NCBI GenBank assembly: GCA_003132205.1
Contig: PKWY01000060.1
Span: 5,611 to 69,610, forward strand
Source of the DNA: Acidimicrobiaceae bacterium
GTDB taxonomy: Bacteria > Actinomycetota > Acidimicrobiia > Acidimicrobiales > RAAP-2
Reading direction: 5' to 3'
Length of the DNA stretch: 64,000 bases
The translations under genes and the position numbers were made by a program. Below the pieces are notes generated by a model. The model did not search any database. It saw nothing but the letters and a program-made list of their open reading frames with translations, and was not told where the DNA came from. Numbering within the stretch: the stretch's first letter is position 1; each line of letters starts with the position of its first letter. This document shows, in pieces, positions 1 to 8,915 of the stretch.

Positions 1-596
<596 letters not shown>

Positions 597-610
597 TTAT
601 TCATCCAGTA

Positions 611-1156
611 TCAGGCCGAAGCCGTCTTGCCAAGTCTAGGTAATGCCACGCGACCGGTCCGATGGAGCTCAACCTCGGCGAAACTCTCGAGGGCGCGCTC
701 CAGTTCGTCGCAGCCCCCCGGCGTCCCCGCCAGCATGACCGTGACCGATTTGGCGTCTACGTCCACGATCGCGGCGCCGGCGTTCGCGATGATGTCGAGC
801 AACGACGTCCGATTGTCGACGTCGGTCTTGATGGTCGCGAGCAGGAGTTCGCGCTCGAGGGCGTCCTTCGGGGAGATGTCCGATATGGCGACGACGTTCA
901 CCAGCTTGTCCAGCTGGCCAACGATCTGCTCGAGCGGGGCGGACTCGGCGTCGACGACGATGGTCACCCGCGAGAACCGGGCGCCGCTCTCCGCAGGAGC
1001 CACGGCCAACGAGTAGATGTTGAAGCCGCGGCGCGCGAAGAGCCCGGCGATGCGCGCGAGCACACCGGCTTTGTTCTCCACGAGCACCGAGAGTATGTGG
1101 TGGCGAACCGGCGTGTGGTCGATGACGCCGAGGAACGGCTCTGGGGTGGCGCTCAC
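611..1156 (-). CDS. ilvN: Acetolactate synthase small (regulatory) subunit
   Basis: Regulatory subunit of acetohydroxyacid synthase; it binds valine and confers feedback control on IlvB. At 181 aa it has the usual length for an actinobacterial IlvN/IlvH. The N-terminal ACT domain (about residues 17-95) opens with [20 protein letters not shown] and includes [10 protein letters not shown]. The C-terminal half (ATIKTD onward) matches the second ACT-like domain. The start codon is GTG, overlapping the ilvB stop in a GTGA quartet, so translation is probably coupled to ilvB. No truncation is visible. Confidence 0.97.
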   Translation of the reverse strand: MSATPEPFLGVIDHTPVRHHILSVLVENKAGVLARIAGLFARRGFNIYSLAVAPAESGARFSRVTIVVDAESAPLEQIVGQLDKLVNVVAISDISPKDALERELLLATIKTDVDNRTSLLDIIANAGAAIVDVDAKSVTVMLAGTPGGCDELERALESFAEVELHRTGRVALPRLGKTASA

Positions 1157-2868
1157 TTCGAAGCTCCTCTCTGGAGTGGGTGAACCATGATGTCGTCATT
1201 GCTCGCTCCCGCGGCGACCATCGGAAAGACCTTCTCCGACGAGTCGGTGCGAAAATCGATCACGACGGGAACATCGTTGATCTTGTTGGCCTCTTCGATG
1301 ACGTCGTGCATCTCCTTCAGGTTCGTGGCCCGAAGCCCCACGCACCCCATGGCTTCGGCCCACTTCACGTAGTCCGGCAGATCCGCCGACAGGTAGACCT
1401 CGGAGTAGCGCTCCTCGTAGAACATCTCCTGCCACTGGCGAACCATGCCGAGGTAGGCGTTGTTCAGGATCGCCACCTTGATGGGGATCCCTTCGGCGCG
1501 TGCGGTCACCAGTTCCTGGGCGGTCATCTGGAAGCAACCGTCACCGTCGATGCACCACACCGTGCGCTCCGGGCGGCCGACCTTGGCGCCAATGGCGGAA
1601 GGGACCCCGAAGCCCATTGTGCCGGCCCCACCCGAGTTGATCCACGTGCCGGGCTCCTCGAACTTCCAGAACTGCGAGGCCCACATCTGGTGCTGGCCGA
1701 CCCCGGAGGCGATAATCGTCCCCGGTTCGGCCTTGGCGGCGATGGCCTGGATGACGTGCTGGGGCCGTAGCAACCCGTCGATCGACGGCTCTTCGTAGAC
1801 GAGAGGATACCGCTCCTGCCAGTCGCGGATCTGCCTCCACCACGCGTCCAGATTCCGCGGCGTCGCCGACGCCGCGTCGAAGGCCAGCAGGGCGGCGGCA
1901 ACGTTGCTCTGGACGGCGACGTCGGCGTGGCGAACCTTGTTGAACTCCGCTTTGTCGATGTCGACGTGGATCACCTTGGCGCCGGCGGCGAAGGCCGGGA
2001 TCTTTCCGGTGACCCGGTCGTCGAACCTCGCGCCGAGAGAGATCAAGAGGTCGGACCTCTGGATGGCGGTGACCGCGGTGTACATACCGTGCATTCCGGG
2101 CATGCCCAGGTGCTGTTCGTGCGAATCAGGAAAGGCTCCTCGAGCCATCAAGGTCGTGACGACGGGCATCTTGGTGCGCTCGGCGAACGCCAGGAGCTCG
2201 GCCGAAGCTCGCGACTTCAGTGTTCCCCCGCCCACATAGAGCACCGGGCGCTCGGCCGCGTCGATCAGGGCGACGGCGCGGGCAATCGCGTCCTCGTCGA
2301 GCGGTACGTCGGGACGGTAGCCCGGCAGGTCGTACTCTTCGATCGTTGACGGGTACCACCAGTCCATCATCGACTGGGTCACGTCCTTGGGCACGTCGAT
2401 CAACACCGGACCGGGGCGGCCGGTCGTGGCCAGGTGGAACGCCGCGGCGACCGCGCGCGGGATCTCCTGGGCGGACTTCACCAGGAAGTTGTGCTTGGTG
2501 ATGCCCATGGTGATGCCCGTGATGTCGCACTCCTGGAACGCGTCGGTGCCGATCGAGCCCGACGCCACCTGTCCGGTGATGACGACCAGCGGCGTCGAGT
2601 CCATGTGGGCGTTGGCGATGGGGGTGACGATGTTGGTGGCGCCGGGGCCACTGGTGACCATCGCGACACCGGGGCGGCCGGTCGCGAGGGCGTAGCCCTC
2701 GGCCATGTGCCCCGCGCCCTGCTCATGGCGCACCAGGATATGGCGGATGCTCGAGTCGATGAGCGGGTCGTAGACCGGGAGTATGGCTCCGCCGGGCAGC
2801 CCGAAGACGACTTCGACCCCCTGCTGTTCCAGGCTCTTTATGAGTGCTTGCGCTCCTGTGAGTTGCAC
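1153..2868 (-). CDS. ilvB: Acetolactate synthase large (catalytic) subunit
   Basis: Thiamine-diphosphate enzyme that condenses two pyruvates, or pyruvate with 2-oxobutyrate, in the first common step of valine, leucine and isoleucine synthesis. Its 571 aa cover all three ThDP-family domains. Glu49 in [13 protein letters not shown] is the cofactor-activating glutamate, and the C-terminal ThDP/Mg motif [12 protein letters not shown]...NN is intact. The start is GTG, chosen because AAAGGAAC lies just upstream and the next residues (QLTGAQAL) match the family start. It follows the attenuator at 2893-2921 directly, so its transcription should be governed by read-through there. Confidence 0.98.
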   Translation of the reverse strand: MQLTGAQALIKSLEQQGVEVVFGLPGGAILPVYDPLIDSSIRHILVRHEQGAGHMAEGYALATGRPGVAMVTSGPGATNIVTPIANAHMDSTPLVVITGQVASGSIGTDAFQECDITGITMGITKHNFLVKSAQEIPRAVAAAFHLATTGRPGPVLIDVPKDVTQSMMDWWYPSTIEEYDLPGYRPDVPLDEDAIARAVALIDAAERPVLYVGGGTLKSRASAELLAFAERTKMPVVTTLMARGAFPDSHEQHLGMPGMHGMYTAVTAIQRSDLLISLGARFDDRVTGKIPAFAAGAKVIHVDIDKAEFNKVRHADVAVQSNVAAALLAFDAASATPRNLDAWWRQIRDWQERYPLVYEEPSIDGLLRPQHVIQAIAAKAEPGTIIASGVGQHQMWASQFWKFEEPGTWINSGGAGTMGFGVPSAIGAKVGRPERTVWCIDGDGCFQMTAQELVTARAEGIPIKVAILNNAYLGMVRQWQEMFYEERYSEVYLSADLPDYVKWAEAMGCVGLRATNLKEMHDVIEEANKINDVPVVIDFRTDSSEKVFPMVAAGASNDDIMVHPLQRGASK

Positions 2869-2892
2869 AATGTTCCTTTGTTCTGAGATATG

Positions 2893-2921
2893 AAAAAAGG
2901 CCTCCCTTTTCTGGGAGGCCT
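2893..2921 (-). terminator. ilvB attenuator (intrinsic terminator hairpin)
   Basis: Read on the minus strand, a perfect 9-bp stem (2913-2921 with 2898-2906) with a 6-base loop is followed at once by a run of T residues. It lies between the leader peptide stop (2943) and the ilvB start (2868), the position of a transcription attenuator and not of an operon-ending terminator. The competing antiterminator fold was not worked out. A GGCGCC direct repeat (about 2948-2960) at the end of the leader peptide may form the pause or alternative structure. Confidence 0.9.
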
Positions 2922-2942
2922 CCGGAGTACGACTGAACGTGA

Positions 2943-2993
2943 CTACCGGCGCCAGGCGCCTACTACTACAGAGAGAATACTGAATCGAGTCAT
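2943..2993 (-). CDS. ilvL: ilv leader peptide, 16 residues
   Basis: A 16-codon reading frame encodes [16 protein letters not shown]. The run Ile-Leu-Ser-Val-Val-Val holds all three end products of the pathway, as expected for ribosome-mediated attenuation of a branched-chain amino acid operon. It ends 22 bases before the attenuator stem. The ATG at 2991-2993 is preceded directly by GTG, which could also start it (17 residues). There is no ribosome site. The probable promoter leaves almost no 5' leader, so the peptide is likely read from a leaderless transcript, as known for some actinobacterial leader peptides. The function is inferred from composition and position. Confidence 0.88.
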   Translation of the reverse strand: MTRFSILSVVVGAWRR

Positions 2994-3001
2994 CACACTT
3001 C

Positions 3002-3031
3002 TATCTAAGCACAGGCTGACACCGGACACAA
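3002..3031 (-). promoter_or_regulatory. Probable promoter of the ilvL-ilvBNC transcript
   Basis: Minus strand: TTGTGT (3026-3031), 18-base spacer, TAGATA (3002-3007). The predicted start site falls within a few bases of the leader peptide start codon. It lies directly after the ilvD stop, so ilvBNC can be transcribed independently of ilvD. Confidence 0.55.
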
Positions 3032-3036
3032 GCCGC

Positions 3037-4716
3037 TTAGGCCGACGTGACGGCGCCCTTCTCGGCCCCTTGCACCAGACGGGCGAACTTCTCCAGGACA
3101 CCGGTCGTATAACGCGGCACGAACGGCTTGATGTGCTTGGCCCGCTCTTCGAGGACCGCGGCGTCCACCAACAGATCGATGGAGAGGCTGTCGACGTCGA
3201 TCTCGATGGCGTCGCCATCTTCAATGAGGCCGATCGGTCCCCCGTCGAGGGCTTCGGGCGCCACGTGTCCTACGCAGAATCCGTGGGTGCCTCCGCTGAA
3301 TCGGCCGTCGGTGATGAGCGCGCAGTCGCCGCCTCGCCCAACGCCCTTCATGGCCCCGGTGACCGCGAGCATCTCGCGCATTCCGGGTCCGGCCTTGGGC
3401 CCTTCGTAACGGATGACGACCACCGTCTGGGGCTTGATCTCGTCCGCCATGATGGCCGTCATCGCGGCGTCTTCGCCGTCGAAGACCCGGGCCGTGCCGA
3501 TGAACTGGAGACTGTCGATGCCCGCGACCTTCACGACCGAGCCCTTGGGAGCGAGCGAACCCGTGAGAATGGCGATTCCACCGCGGTCGTTGATCGGGTG
3601 CTTCAGATCGTGCACGACATCGCCGTCGGGCTTGGGCGCGTTGAGCTCGGCCAGGTTCTCGGCCATGGTCTTGCCGCTCACGGTGAGAACGTCACCGTTC
3701 AGGAGCCCATTCTCCAAGAGGTGCTGCAACACGACCGGCACGCCGCCGATCTTGTCGAGATCGCTCATGTGGTACTTGCCATGGGGCTTGGTGTCGGCGA
3801 TGTGGGGGACGCGCTTCGCGATCTTGTTGAAGTCGGCGAGTTCCAACGGCACGCGCGCCTCGTGGGCGATGGCCAGCAAGTGGAGCACCGCGTTCGTCGA
3901 ACCGCCCAACGCCATCACCACCGCGATGGCGTTCTCGAACGCCGGCTTGGTCATGATCTTCCGAGCCGTAATCTCGTTGTCCAGAAGATTCAGCACCGCG
4001 ATGCCCGATTCGTAGGCGAACTGGTCGCGACGATGGTCGATCGAGGGCACCGAAGCGCTGCCCAGCAGCGACATGCCCAGCGCTTCGCCGACGCTCGCCA
4101 TGGTGTTCGCCGTGAACATCCCCGCGCAGCTTCCCTCGCCCGGGCAGGCGGCGCACTCGATGGCGCGAAGCTCTTCGTCGCTGATCGCTCCCACCGCGTT
4201 CGCTCCCACTGCCTCGAAGACCGAAGTGATGTCGAGCGCCTCGCCATTGAGCTCGCCCGGCAGGATCGTTCCACCGTAGAGGAAGACGCTCGGCACATCG
4301 AGGCGGGCCGCCGCCATGAGCATTCCCGGCAGCGACTTGTCGCAGCCCGCGAAGGTCACCATGGCGTCAAAACACTCCGCGTGCATGACCGTTTCCACGG
4401 AATCAGCGATGACCTCACGCGATACCAGCGAGGCGCGCATCCCCTCGTGACCCATCGATATCCCGTCCGAAACAGCGATGGTCACGAATTCAAACGGGAC
4501 TCCTCCGGCGTTTCGGATGGCGACCTTCGCGCGCTTGGCCAAACGATCGAGAGGCAGGTTGCACGGGGTCACCTCGTTCCAACTCGACGCCACTCCGATC
4601 TGGGGCTTGACCATGTCAGCGTCCTGCAGCCCCATGGCGCGCAACATCGCACGAGCCGGTGCCCGACCCTTTCCCAGAGTGACGTCGGAGCTTCTCGGTG
4701 TGGGGTGATTTGCCAT
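3037..4716 (-). CDS. ilvD: Dihydroxy-acid dehydratase
   Basis: Fe-S dehydratase making the 2-oxo acids in valine and isoleucine synthesis; cytoplasmic. The 559-aa length is normal. Visible family signatures are the cluster-ligand segment [28 protein letters not shown] with further conserved cysteine, [12 protein letters not shown], and the C-terminal [21 protein letters not shown]. The ATG at 4714-4716 sits 6 bases after a TAGACT -10 box with no Shine-Dalgarno site, so the message is probably leaderless. It is the first gene of the ilv block and is separated from ilvB by the leader/attenuator. Confidence 0.98.
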   Translation of the reverse strand: MANHPTPRSSDVTLGKGRAPARAMLRAMGLQDADMVKPQIGVASSWNEVTPCNLPLDRLAKRAKVAIRNAGGVPFEFVTIAVSDGISMGHEGMRASLVSREVIADSVETVMHAECFDAMVTFAGCDKSLPGMLMAAARLDVPSVFLYGGTILPGELNGEALDITSVFEAVGANAVGAISDEELRAIECAACPGEGSCAGMFTANTMASVGEALGMSLLGSASVPSIDHRRDQFAYESGIAVLNLLDNEITARKIMTKPAFENAIAVVMALGGSTNAVLHLLAIAHEARVPLELADFNKIAKRVPHIADTKPHGKYHMSDLDKIGGVPVVLQHLLENGLLNGDVLTVSGKTMAENLAELNAPKPDGDVVHDLKHPINDRGGIAILTGSLAPKGSVVKVAGIDSLQFIGTARVFDGEDAAMTAIMADEIKPQTVVVIRYEGPKAGPGMREMLAVTGAMKGVGRGGDCALITDGRFSGGTHGFCVGHVAPEALDGGPIGLIEDGDAIEIDVDSLSIDLLVDAAVLEERAKHIKPFVPRYTTGVLEKFARLVQGAEKGAVTSA

Positions 4717-4722
4717 GATTCA

Positions 4723-4728
4723 AGTCTA
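4723..4728 (-). promoter_or_regulatory. -10 box for leaderless ilvD
   Basis: TAGACT on the minus strand, 6 bases before the ATG; TTCAAA lies 17 bases further upstream as a weak -35. No ribosome site is present. Confidence 0.5.
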
Positions 4729-4816
4729 AGAGATGCCGAAGAGCGTTTGAATCGAGTCGCGACCCATCCAACACGTGGGACGTACCGCCAGGCTTCGCAG
4801 AAGCCGTTGGGCGGGC

Positions 4817-5236
4817 CTACCTGGCTTTGCGACTACCGCGCACTCCGAAAGAGAGCATCGAGCGAGTGCCAAACACGCTGGCGAGTGAGGCGAATGAGCT
4901 AATCGAACCAATGGAGCACGCCGAGCCGACGGAACCAATAGAGCAGAAGGAACCAATGGAACCGATACTGAACGCGCTGCCGATCGAGCCAAGGGAGCAG
5001 AACGATCCGATCGAACCGATTGAGCTCGCGGATCCGATCGAGCCGGGCGAACGCCCGGAATCGTCGTAACGACTTTTTTCTCGCTGCGAATCTCCGCTGG
5101 CCCGCTCGAGAGGTTCTTCGGGTGTGGCGGGTCGATCGTTCCCACGGCGTCGCCTGAGAGCGGTGACCGCCACTCCGAGGATTGCAAGGCAAATGGTTAC
5201 CACGAGTAATCGCTGAAGACCCGACCTGTCGTTCAC
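4817..5236 (-). CDS. Small membrane protein with Ser-Ile-Gly nonapeptide repeats
   Basis: No function recognised. The 139-aa product has an N-terminal membrane helix (residues 9-27) ending in RRRR, a charged linker (to about 60), then five 9-residue units of the form SIGSIGS followed by two variable residues (FC, AF, FC, AC, FA; residues 72-116) with partial units on both sides, and a basic C-terminus. The positive-inside rule places the repeats in the cytoplasm. The GTG start was chosen because TAGGCT lies 7 bases upstream (leaderless pattern) and the hydrophobic segment begins directly after it. GC-rich third positions support this strand. The opposite strand also stays open through the repeats, reading Glu-Pro-Ile, but has no comparable start context. 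It lies between ilvD and the ice-binding/sortase pair, transcribed towards ilvD. Confidence 0.65.
   Translation of the reverse strand: MNDRSGLQRLLVVTICLAILGVAVTALRRRRGNDRPATPEEPLERASGDSQREKSRYDDSGRSPGSIGSASSIGSIGSFCSLGSIGSAFSIGSIGSFCSIGSVGSACSIGSISSFASLASVFGTRSMLSFGVRGSRKAR
4874..5044. repeat. 27-bp imperfect tandem repeats
   Basis: Five full units and flanking partial units of 27 bp encode the nonapeptides of the minus-strand membrane protein. Units differ at many third positions, so the array is old or selected at the protein level, not a fresh slippage product. Confidence 0.75.
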
Positions 5237-5243
5237 GCATGTC

Positions 5244-5249
5244 AGCCTA
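5244..5249 (-). promoter_or_regulatory. -10 box for the repeat protein
   Basis: TAGGCT on the minus strand, 7 bases before the GTG start; no Shine-Dalgarno site. Confidence 0.45.
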
Positions 5250-5551
5250 CAAAGCGGTCCGGCAAGCAGGTCGAGCCTCCGACGCAGAACTCCATTCGCG
5301 CGAGGACTGACTGCTTCGACCCGTCTGGGCGACGAATCGTCTCGAGTACGGTTCTGATCTTCGCCGAAGGAGCCGCCGTGAAGTGCTCTGACCGATGCAC
5401 CGGTACCTGAGGCCTTGCCCGGTAACGCGCGTTCTCACGAAGGCCCCGTCACCTCTGGGCGAAACCACCCTGCTGAGAGGATGGCTGCTGACTGGCGTTG
5501 TGTACTAATTGTCTCAGTCTTGTTCGAACATAGAAAGTGCCCTGCTAAGTT

Positions 5552-5592
5552 TTGCTGTAAGCCAAAGTTCGGCATTTATCGTTGTCAACGAT
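5552..5592 (+). promoter_or_regulatory. Candidate promoter with overlapping dyad operator
   Basis: TTGCTG (5552-5557), 17-base spacer, TTTATC (5575-5580). The 7-bp-arm dyad at 5578-5592 overlaps the -10 and start-site region, where a repressor would block transcription of the ice-binding protein. The -10 match is weak. Confidence 0.35.
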
Positions 5593-5624
5593 GGAATAAA
5601 ACGGGCTCTGGTGAAAGGACAATC

Positions 5625-6764
5625 ATGTCCATTCCTGCCCAACCCAGAAATCCTCTCTCGCCACGAGGCAACTTGAGGGAGATTCACGGAAATCACCGCC
5701 GCCCCAAGTACTACTCGGGACTGCGATTGGGAATCAGTGCCTTCGCGGTGACCGGGCTCGCGCTCGTCACGTTGACGGCCTTCGAAGGTCAACCAGCCTT
5801 CGCCGCTCCGACCGCCGTAAATCTCGGGACCGCGTCGAATTTCGCAATACTCGCCGGAACGACCATTACCAATACGGGTTCAACGGTCATATCCGGTGAT
5901 ATTGGACTGTCGCCTGGAACGGCGGTTATCGGCTTTCCGCCCGGTGTCCAGAACTCTGGAGCGACGCTCGTCGCCGACCCGCAGGCGCTGGCGGCCCAAA
6001 ACGACCTCACGACCGCGTACCTGAATGCTGCCGCGAGCACGCCCGCCACCACGTCCCCGAGCGATCTTGGCGGCTCGACGCTGACGCCGGGAATCTACGC
6101 GTCCTCGACCAGCATGGCCCTCACTGGAACGCTGACCTTGAACGGTGGCGGTGACGCGAGCGCGGTCTTCATCTTCCAGGCAGGCTCCACGCTGACAACG
6201 GCCTCGAGCAGCAACGTGGTCTTGGAGAACGGCGCGCAAGCCTGCAATATCTTCTGGCAGGTTGGCAGCTCGGCGACGCTCGGAACGACGAGCGCCATGA
6301 GCGGGACGATCATGGCGCTTAGTTCGGCGACCCTCAACACCGGGGCCACAGTGAACGGGCGAGTCCTGGCGCGAAACGGCGCCGTCACCCTCGATGACAA
6401 CGTCGTCAGGGTGTCCACGTGCGCGGCGAGCACCGCGACGACAACGACGACCGCGTCATCCACAACGAGCACAACGAGCAGAACGAGCACATCGAGCACA
6501 TCGAGCACATCGACCACAACGAGCAGAACGAGTACATCGACCACCACCACACCCACGACGACGACCACAGCCACGGTGATTCCAGTAGGAGCACCCGCCA
6601 CTGGTTACGGTGGCACCGCGGGTTCGGGTTCTTCACCCCTCGCACCAATCGGGTTCGGAGCGCTCGGCGTCGCCGTGGCAGCGGGGGCGGCAACTGTTCT
6701 GACCCGTCGTCGCCGCTCTCGCGTTTCGATTGGCGAAGTGAATGACGACAAACGCGGGTCCTAA
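5625..6764 (+). CDS. DUF3494 ice-binding-type protein with cell-wall sorting tail
   Basis: 379 aa. Residues 1-60 are a long signal peptide (hydrophobic core about 35-52, cleavage probably after AFA at 58-60). Residues 65-265 match the DUF3494 ice-binding (antifreeze adhesin) family: LGTASNFAILAGTTITNTG, GDIGLSPGTAVIGFPPG, LTPGIYAS, ACNIFWQVGSSATLGT and NGRVLARNGAVTLDDN are hallmark segments of its beta-solenoid. A Ser/Thr-only linker (about 268-317) leads to APATG (323-327), a membrane helix (about 341-360) and RRRRSR, the layout of a sortase-anchored protein. I chose the ATG at 5625 over an upstream extension because GAAAGGA precedes it by 5-6 bases. It overlaps the following sortase gene by 23 bases, so the two are co-expressed. 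Ice binding is family knowledge; adhesion or another surface role is possible. Confidence 0.88.
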   Translation: MSIPAQPRNPLSPRGNLREIHGNHRRPKYYSGLRLGISAFAVTGLALVTLTAFEGQPAFAAPTAVNLGTASNFAILAGTTITNTGSTVISGDIGLSPGTAVIGFPPGVQNSGATLVADPQALAAQNDLTTAYLNAAASTPATTSPSDLGGSTLTPGIYASSTSMALTGTLTLNGGGDASAVFIFQAGSTLTTASSSNVVLENGAQACNIFWQVGSSATLGTTSAMSGTIMALSSATLNTGATVNGRVLARNGAVTLDDNVVRVSTCAASTATTTTTASSTTSTTSRTSTSSTSSTSTTTSRTSTSTTTTPTTTTTATVIPVGAPATGYGGTAGSGSSPLAPIGFGALGVAVAAGAATVLTRRRRSRVSIGEVNDDKRGS

Positions 6765-7401
6765 GAGACCCTCGAAGTCTCGGAAGTGGGGATGGACCGC
6801 ATGCGCCATCGCCGTTATCATTGCCCTGGGCTCTCTGGTGGGCGTCACCGCCTCAAGAAAGTCCGCGGTGGTGGTGCCGAACTCGACGCCGACGAGTGTT
6901 CCAGGAAGCGCCCACGTCAATGCAACGCCCGTGCGCCATTCGGTTCCGCGCCGTCTGTCGATCCCATCGATTGACGTCAACACCAGCGTCGGCGTCCTGG
7001 GCCTGCAGTCCGATGGCCAGGTCATGGTGCCACCCAACACACGCACGGTGGGTTGGTATCGCTACGGCCCGACGCCTGGCGGGTTGGGCTCGTCGGTCAT
7101 CCTCGGCCACGTTGACTCCTACGCGGGACCTGGCGTGTTCTTCCTTCTTCGCGACCTCAAAGCGGGCGAATCGATCAAGGTGATCCTCGCGGACGGCGTC
7201 ACCGCCACGTTCCGGGTGACCAAGGTCGTGCAGTACTCGAAGGCGAACTTTCCCGACAAGCTCGTCTACGGGCCCCACGGCGGGCGACTGCTGAATCTCG
7301 TCACCTGCGGCGGTGTCTTTAACCACGCTACCGGGCACTACGAGTCGAACATCGTGGTCTTCAGCCAGTTCGTAAGAGGCACGCCCGCGCGCAAGGTCTG
7401 A
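6742..7401 (+). CDS. Class E/F-like sortase
   Basis: Membrane-anchored cysteine transpeptidase that cuts a sorting signal and links the protein to peptidoglycan precursor. 219 aa: an N-terminal membrane helix (about residues 18-36), an extracellular linker, then the sortase barrel with SIPSIDV, catalytic His123 in VILGHVDSY and Cys189 in LVTCGG, followed by FNHATGHYESNIVVFSQ. I could not place the usual catalytic Arg by eye; the position before the last strand reads HYESN. It starts inside the end of the ice-binding gene, so that protein's APATG tail is its most likely substrate. It matches the LPXTG-class actinobacterial group often called class F. Confidence 0.88.
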   Translation: MTTNAGPKRPSKSRKWGWTACAIAVIIALGSLVGVTASRKSAVVVPNSTPTSVPGSAHVNATPVRHSVPRRLSIPSIDVNTSVGVLGLQSDGQVMVPPNTRTVGWYRYGPTPGGLGSSVILGHVDSYAGPGVFFLLRDLKAGESIKVILADGVTATFRVTKVVQYSKANFPDKLVYGPHGGRLLNLVTCGGVFNHATGHYESNIVVFSQFVRGTPARKV

Positions 7402-7424
7402 TCTTTAGGCCGACCATCGAATGA

Positions 7425-7439
7425 AACGGAAAATCCGTT
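7425..7439. terminator. Short hairpin between convergent genes
   Basis: AACGGA-AAA-TCCGTT between the sortase stop and the gatB stop. The 6-bp stem is weak and there is no long T run; it might end either transcript. Confidence 0.3.
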
Positions 7440-7487
7440 GCTGGACAACCGACCTCAATCGACCAGCGACGCCGTGCGTCAGATTGA

Positions 7488-8915
7488 TCAGCGTCGAGCT
7501 TGAAGTTCGGCGATGACGGCCTTTCCGTTGGCCTGACCCTTGGTGATCTTCATCACCTGCCCGATGAAGAACTGGGCCAGCTTCTCGTCACCCTCGCGGT
7601 AACGCGTCCATTCGTCCGGGTTCTCCTCGATCAACCTCGCCACGGTCGCCCCCAGAGAATCCGAGGACAACTGCTCGAAGCCCATCGCCGCAGCGATGGC
7701 CTTGGGGTCTCCCCCGCTCGCCAAGAGTTCGCCCAGCACGGTCTTCGCCTGGGTCGCGGAGAGTTCGCCGCGTTGTTCCATCAGCAGGGTTGCGCTGAAG
7801 GCCTCAGCCGACAGATTCTTCAGATCCTCAATGCCCGCAGCGAGCTCGTTCGCGGCGCGCGCGACCGCGAGCGCGGGGTCAGCGCCCGCGTCGATGGCCG
7901 CGTTGGCGAACGACTCCAGCCCCAGATCGATCACGACCTCCACTGCGTCGAGCTGCGCCTGCGCGGGACTGACCAGGCGGGCCTTGAGCTTCGCGCGCCG
8001 TTCAGCGGGCATCGCGGGAAGCGACGCACGAATTCGGTCCTGCCACCGCTGATCCGGGTCGAGATCCACCAAGTCGGGCTCGCGGAAGTACCGGTAGTCC
8101 TCGGCCTCTTCCTTTATGCGCATCGTCGAGGTCTCGCCGAGGTTCTCGTCCCAGTGACGGGTCTCCTGGCGCACGGTGCCGCCGTCCTCGATGAGCTCGA
8201 TCTGGCGCAGGGCCTCGTGGTCAATGGCCCGCTGCAGGCTGCGCAGCGAGTTCAGGTTCTTTATCTCGCAGCGCGTGCCGAAGGGCGCGTTGGGCTTGCG
8301 CACCGAGACGTTGGCGTCGATGCGCATCGAGCCCTCCTCCATGCGTCCGTCAGAAGCGCCCGTGGCGATCAAGATGCCACGCAGTTCCGAGGCGTAGGCG
8401 CGCGCCTGGGCTGACGAGCGGATATCGGGCCCCGAAACGATCTCAACCAGAGGAACGCCAGAGCGGTTGTAGTCGACGAGTGAGCGGTCGGCGCCGTGGA
8501 TGCGACCCGTCCCCCCGAGGTGCGTTGACTTGCCGGTGTCCTCTTCGAGGTGGGCCCGTTCGATCGAGACGCGACTGCCGTCGGGCAGGTCGAGATAGCC
8601 GCCCGAGTTGATCGGCAGGTCGTACTGGCTGATCTGGAAGTCCTTGGGCATGTCGGGATAGAAGTAGTTCTTGCGGTGGAAGGTGGAAGAGGCGATCCGA
8701 CTGTGCAGCGCGATCCCGATAGCCATCGCGAGGTCGACGGCGTGCTCGTTGAGGACCGGTAACGAGCCCGGCAACCCCAAGCAGACCGGGCAGATGTTGG
8801 TGTTGGGCTCTGACCCGAAGTGGTTCGCGCAGCCGCAGAACATCTTCGTCGCGGTCTTCAGTTCGGTGTGGACCTCGAGGCCGACCACCATCTCCCAATC
8901 GCCGGGCAACCTCAT
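7488..8915 (-). CDS. gatB: Asp-tRNA(Asn)/Glu-tRNA(Gln) amidotransferase subunit B
   Basis: tRNA-binding kinase/transamidase subunit of GatCAB, which converts Glu-tRNA(Gln) or Asp-tRNA(Asn) to the amide form. The 475-aa length is normal. It begins WEMVVGLEVHTELKT with the cradle-domain metal segment FCGCANHFGSEPNTNICPVCLGLPG (two CxC/CxxC pairs), then CEIKNLNSLRSLQRAIDHE and the C-terminal YqeY-like tail ending GQVMKITKGQANGKAV. Its ATG overlaps the gatA stop (ATGA). It is the last gene of the esterase-gatC-gatA-gatB unit. Confidence 0.97.
   Translation of the reverse strand: MRLPGDWEMVVGLEVHTELKTATKMFCGCANHFGSEPNTNICPVCLGLPGSLPVLNEHAVDLAMAIGIALHSRIASSTFHRKNYFYPDMPKDFQISQYDLPINSGGYLDLPDGSRVSIERAHLEEDTGKSTHLGGTGRIHGADRSLVDYNRSGVPLVEIVSGPDIRSSAQARAYASELRGILIATGASDGRMEEGSMRIDANVSVRKPNAPFGTRCEIKNLNSLRSLQRAIDHEALRQIELIEDGGTVRQETRHWDENLGETSTMRIKEEAEDYRYFREPDLVDLDPDQRWQDRIRASLPAMPAERRAKLKARLVSPAQAQLDAVEVVIDLGLESFANAAIDAGADPALAVARAANELAAGIEDLKNLSAEAFSATLLMEQRGELSATQAKTVLGELLASGGDPKAIAAAMGFEQLSSDSLGATVARLIEENPDEWTRYREGDEKLAQFFIGQVMKITKGQANGKAVIAELQARR

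Larger units (their letters stand above)
5237..5624. other. Intergenic region upstream of the ice-binding/sortase operon
   Basis: About 390 bases between divergent genes. A 73-codon minus-strand frame inside it (5247-5468) has no recognisable content and is rejected. The right half is AT-richer and carries two perfect dyads, TGTTCGAACA (5521-5530) and ATCGTTG-T-CAACGAT (5578-5592). No known riboswitch was recognised. Confidence 0.6.

Noticed and set aside
2890..4902. 670-codon plus-strand open frame
   Set aside because: Lies antisense to ilvD, which has clear motifs; the frame is a by-product of high GC and has no domain content.
4827..5069. Plus-strand Glu-Pro-Ile repeat frame opposite the SIGS-repeat gene
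   Set aside because: No promoter, ribosome site or signal; the minus frame has a membrane helix, start context and better codon use. Not fully excluded.
5247..5468. 73-codon minus-strand frame in the intergenic region
   Set aside because: No ribosome site, no -10 at the right distance, Arg/Ser-rich random-looking sequence.
5460..5510. Thiamine riboswitch-like CTGAGA segment upstream of the ice-binding gene
   Set aside because: Only one short motif matches; the other conserved stems of a TPP switch are missing, and the gene context does not fit.
5521..5530. LexA/SOS-type box
   Set aside because: Actinobacterial SOS boxes have GAAC and GTTC separated by four bases; here the arms are inverted and directly joined.
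6418..6580. Short tandem repeats (ACGAGCAC-like) in the ice-binding gene as CRISPR or satellite
   Set aside because: They encode the Ser/Thr stalk; unit size and spacing are irregular and in frame.
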